Positions 6,741 through 7,623 of a stretch of DNA of 7,623 bases are shown piece after piece (within the stretch, counting starts at the first letter, position 1; each line of letters starts with the position of its first letter). The position numbers and the translations under genes were made by a program. A model generated the notes under the pieces. The model saw nothing but the letters and a program-made list of their open reading frames with translations. It ran no database searches and had not been told where the DNA came from. The stretch is from Hyphomicrobiales bacterium (lineage in GTDB: Bacteria; Pseudomonadota; Alphaproteobacteria; Rhizobiales; Aestuariivirgaceae). The stretch spans positions 1 through 7,623 of the forward strand of contig JAAURV010000144.1 in assembly GCA_012032065.1 (NCBI GenBank), given 5' to 3'.

Positions 6741-6840
6741 CAGTTATACTATAAATAAGTAAGTTATTTACCGTATAATACGTAGAATGGTATAATTTTA
6801 ACAATAAATCATCTTAAGTAATAACCAAGTGTGAATAGGA
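6741..6840. promoter_or_regulatory. AT-rich divergent promoter island of the Flp locus
   Basis: By direct count this 100-bp block is 24% G+C in an otherwise GC-rich window. It carries two perfect TATAAT hexamers on the plus strand (6774-6779 and 6791-6796, 17 bp apart). The second is preceded at 18 bp by TTTACC (6767-6772), a fair -35. A 7-bp inverted repeat (TAAATAA at 6752-6758, TTATTTA at 6764-6770) and TATAAC on the minus strand (within 6744-6750) also occur. It may start transcripts in both directions, toward the pilin (leader about 180 nt) and the CpaC-like gene. AT richness alone could mimic -10 boxes. Confidence 0.5.
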
Positions 6841-6870
6841 TTGAGTTGCGGTCATTCCCGGAGGCTCGGA

Positions 6871-6902
6871 TTTACTTGCCATTAAATTGCGGGGGCTATG
6901 TT
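6871..6902 (+). promoter_or_regulatory. CtrA-like box and weak promoter before the Flp pilin gene
   Basis: TTTA-N7-TTAA (6871-6885) differs by one base from the alphaproteobacterial CtrA site TTAA-N7-TTAA. CtrA is known to activate the Flp pilin gene pilA in Caulobacter. A possible -35 TTGCCA (6876-6881) overlaps the box and a possible -10 TATGTT (6897-6902) follows at 15 bp, slightly short. The overlap of box and -35 is the layout of CtrA-activated promoters. A short degenerate motif of this kind can occur by chance. Confidence 0.32.
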
Positions 6903-6982
6903 CGCATCACGGTTCAAGGACGACGGCGCATGAGCTCCGGAGCAAATGAACCTGGTGCTGTAGTTTGAACTTGGAGAGTACA

Positions 6983-7141
6983 ATGAATAAGCTCGTTCGT
7001 TTCGTGAAAGATGAGTCTGGCGCAACGGCCATCGAATACGGCCTCATCGCCGCTGCCATGGGCATCGCGATCATCACTGCCATGCCGTCGCTGACGACCG
7101 CCTGGTCGAGCAACATGGGCAACCTCGCCAGCAACATGTAA
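6983..7141 (+). CDS. Flp-family type IVb pilin, major pilus subunit
   Basis: A complete 52-residue pilin precursor. The short leader MNKLVRFVKDESG ends at the prepilin-peptidase site; cleavage is expected between G13 and A14, giving ATAIEYGLIAAAMGIAIITA, a single hydrophobic helix with the conserved Glu and Tyr of Flp pilins (E17, Y18), and a short tail of small and polar residues ending LASNM. After export the mature peptide assembles into the Flp/Tad pilus, used for adhesion and biofilm formation. GGAG at 6973-6976 lies 6 nt before the ATG, a strong ribosome-binding site. It is followed by a strong terminator, so it is probably transcribed alone and abundantly. The adjacent cpaA gene should encode its processing enzyme. 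Called flp in some genomes and pilA in Caulobacter; I leave the symbol open. Confidence 0.95.
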   Translation: MNKLVRFVKDESGATAIEYGLIAAAMGIAIITAMPSLTTAWSSNMGNLASNM

Positions 7142-7208
7142 TATGTTGCGGTGTGGGCGCCGCGTTCGCGCGGTTCCCGCTCGGGCCTGACCGATTTGGG
7201 AAGGCATA

Positions 7209-7244
7209 GAGCCGCCGGGTACGCCCCGGCGGCTCATTTCTTTT
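7209..7244 (+). terminator. Rho-independent terminator of the Flp pilin gene
   Basis: A perfect 11-bp GC-rich stem (GAGCCGCCGGG at 7209-7219 with CCCGGCGGCTC at 7225-7235) and a 5-nt loop, followed by ATTTCTTTT to 7244. It lies 67 nt after the pilin stop. It probably lets pilin mRNA accumulate well above that of the downstream assembly genes, a familiar arrangement in Flp loci. A smaller hairpin at 7160-7173 (CCGCG, loop TTCG, CGCGG) precedes it. Confidence 0.92.
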
Positions 7245-7259
7245 GCGGGCATTCTCTTT

Positions 7260-7386
7260 ATGTGTCGCCACATGCTCTTGCGATGGCCGTCGCGCGGCCA
7301 ATCCAACCCAAGGACTCGCAAGTCCGGAGCAGCGCAGGCCCCGGCCTTGGGGAGGGCTTGGCCGTTTGCGGCCCTTGCCGCGGCAA
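7260..7386. repeat. Run of short hairpins between the pilin terminator and cpaA
   Basis: No gene is seen here. Short perfect inverted repeats follow one another: ATGTG/CACAT (7260-7273), GGCCG/CGGCC (7285-7299), GGACT/AGTCC (7312-7325), CCCC/GGGG (7339-7352) and GGCCG/CGGCC (7360-7373), then a 12-bp palindrome TTGCCGCGGCAA (7375-7386). The first four have centres about 26-27 bp apart. Arm sequences differ, so this is not a simple sequence repeat. High GC makes single small hairpins likely by chance; the regular series is what stands out. Confidence 0.4.
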
Positions 7387-7431
7387 TCGCGCTGCAATTA
7401 TCCGAACGCCGGCGCTAACGGGGCCGCAAGG

Positions 7432-7459
7432 TTAACCCGGCCTTTACGGCAGGTATGGG
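7432..7459 (+). promoter_or_regulatory. CtrA-like box and candidate cpaA promoter
   Basis: TTAA-N7-TTTA (7432-7446) is one base away from the CtrA consensus. TTAACC (7432-7437) can serve as a -35 with TATGGG (7454-7459) as a poor -10 at 16-bp spacing, giving a leader of about 40 nt that includes a GCGCG/CGCGC hairpin (7471-7486). A separate cpaA promoter is needed because the pilin terminator lies upstream. The motif mirrors the one before the pilin gene. Tentative. Confidence 0.32.
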
Positions 7460-7505
7460 AGAACGTGCCAGCGCGGCCTCTCGCGCCAACGGCTCAAGGC
7501 TCTCA

Positions 7506-7623
7506 ATGACTGCCACGCTTATAGTTACGGCATTCCCGCTGCTGATGATTCTCGCTGGCGCGGGCGACGCGATCGCCCTTCGCATACCGAACTGGATCGT
7601 CGCGGCGCTGGTCATCCTCTTTA
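7506..7623 (+). CDS. cpaA: Prepilin peptidase CpaA (A24 family), N-terminal fragment
   Basis: The first 39 residues are present and the window ends inside the gene. MTATLIVTAFPLLMILAGAG then DAIALRIPNWIVAALVILF matches the first helix and cytoplasmic turn of CpaA/TadV prepilin peptidases. The Asp of AGAGDAIALRIPNW (residue 21) sits where the first of the two catalytic aspartates is found in this aspartic protease family (usually D-x-x-x-R-x-I-P-N). The enzyme sits in the inner membrane and removes the leader of the Flp pilin and, in studied systems, of TadE/TadF pseudopilins. AAGG (7496-7499) lies 6 nt before the ATG. cpaB, cpaC and further tad genes usually follow, but lie beyond this window. 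Confidence 0.88.
   Translation, partial: MTATLIVTAFPLLMILAGAGDAIALRIPNWIVAALVILF

Noticed and set aside
7151..7509. Open frames of 88-107 codons on both strands between the pilin gene and cpaA
   Set aside because: They run through the pilin terminator or hairpins, are rich in Arg, Pro and Gly and show no domain or ribosome-binding site.
1..7623. tRNA or rRNA genes, CRISPR arrays, insertion sequences, attachment sites
   Set aside because: No cloverleaf, direct-repeat array, transposase, or terminal inverted repeats with target duplication could be seen by eye on either strand.

Overview
The window reads as a high-GC alphaproteobacterial chromosome segment. The evidence is strong similarity to alphaproteobacterial Flp/Tad pilus proteins and to the Rhodopseudomonas-type malonyl-CoA synthetase MatB, plus GC-rich codon use. 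No RNA gene, insertion sequence, CRISPR array or phage gene was seen. I cannot name the genus from sequence alone.

Left part (1-4521) is metabolism and transport. The 5' end of an aldehyde dehydrogenase gene runs leftward out of the window. Diverging from it across 59 bp is a tight three-gene operon: a 3-hydroxyisobutyrate-dehydrogenase-family oxidoreductase, a class I PLP aminotransferase (TGA followed directly by ATG) and a malonyl/methylmalonyl-CoA synthetase (4-bp GTGA overlap). Together these could turn an amino acid or hydroxy acid into a (methyl)malonate semialdehyde, oxidise it to a dicarboxylate and activate it with CoA; this pathway is an inference. A DMT/EamA-type membrane transporter converges on the operon with a 14-bp tail-to-tail overlap.

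Right part (4520-7623) is the edge of a Flp/Tad pilus locus. On the minus strand are two TadE-like pseudopilins in tandem, closed by a terminator, and a secreted protein with the pilus-assembly N-terminal domain of CpaC, with its own terminator. Across a 540-bp divergent regulatory region that holds a 24% GC island lies the 52-residue Flp pilin gene (plus strand). It is followed by a strong terminator, a 260-bp gap with a run of short hairpins, and the start of the prepilin peptidase gene cpaA, cut by the window end. The pilin and both TadE proteins share a G-x-[AT]-A-I-E-[FY] processing motif, the expected target of CpaA.

The main surprise is three apparent single-base frameshifts (near 25, 5290 and 6375) in genes that otherwise read as well-conserved family members. 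Each leaves a convincing continuation in another frame. They are either sequencing/assembly errors or real lesions, two of them in pilus genes. I see no clear evidence of a wholly new system. The least explained structures are the hairpin run before cpaA and the terminator hairpin that holds the ribosome-binding region of the transporter gene.
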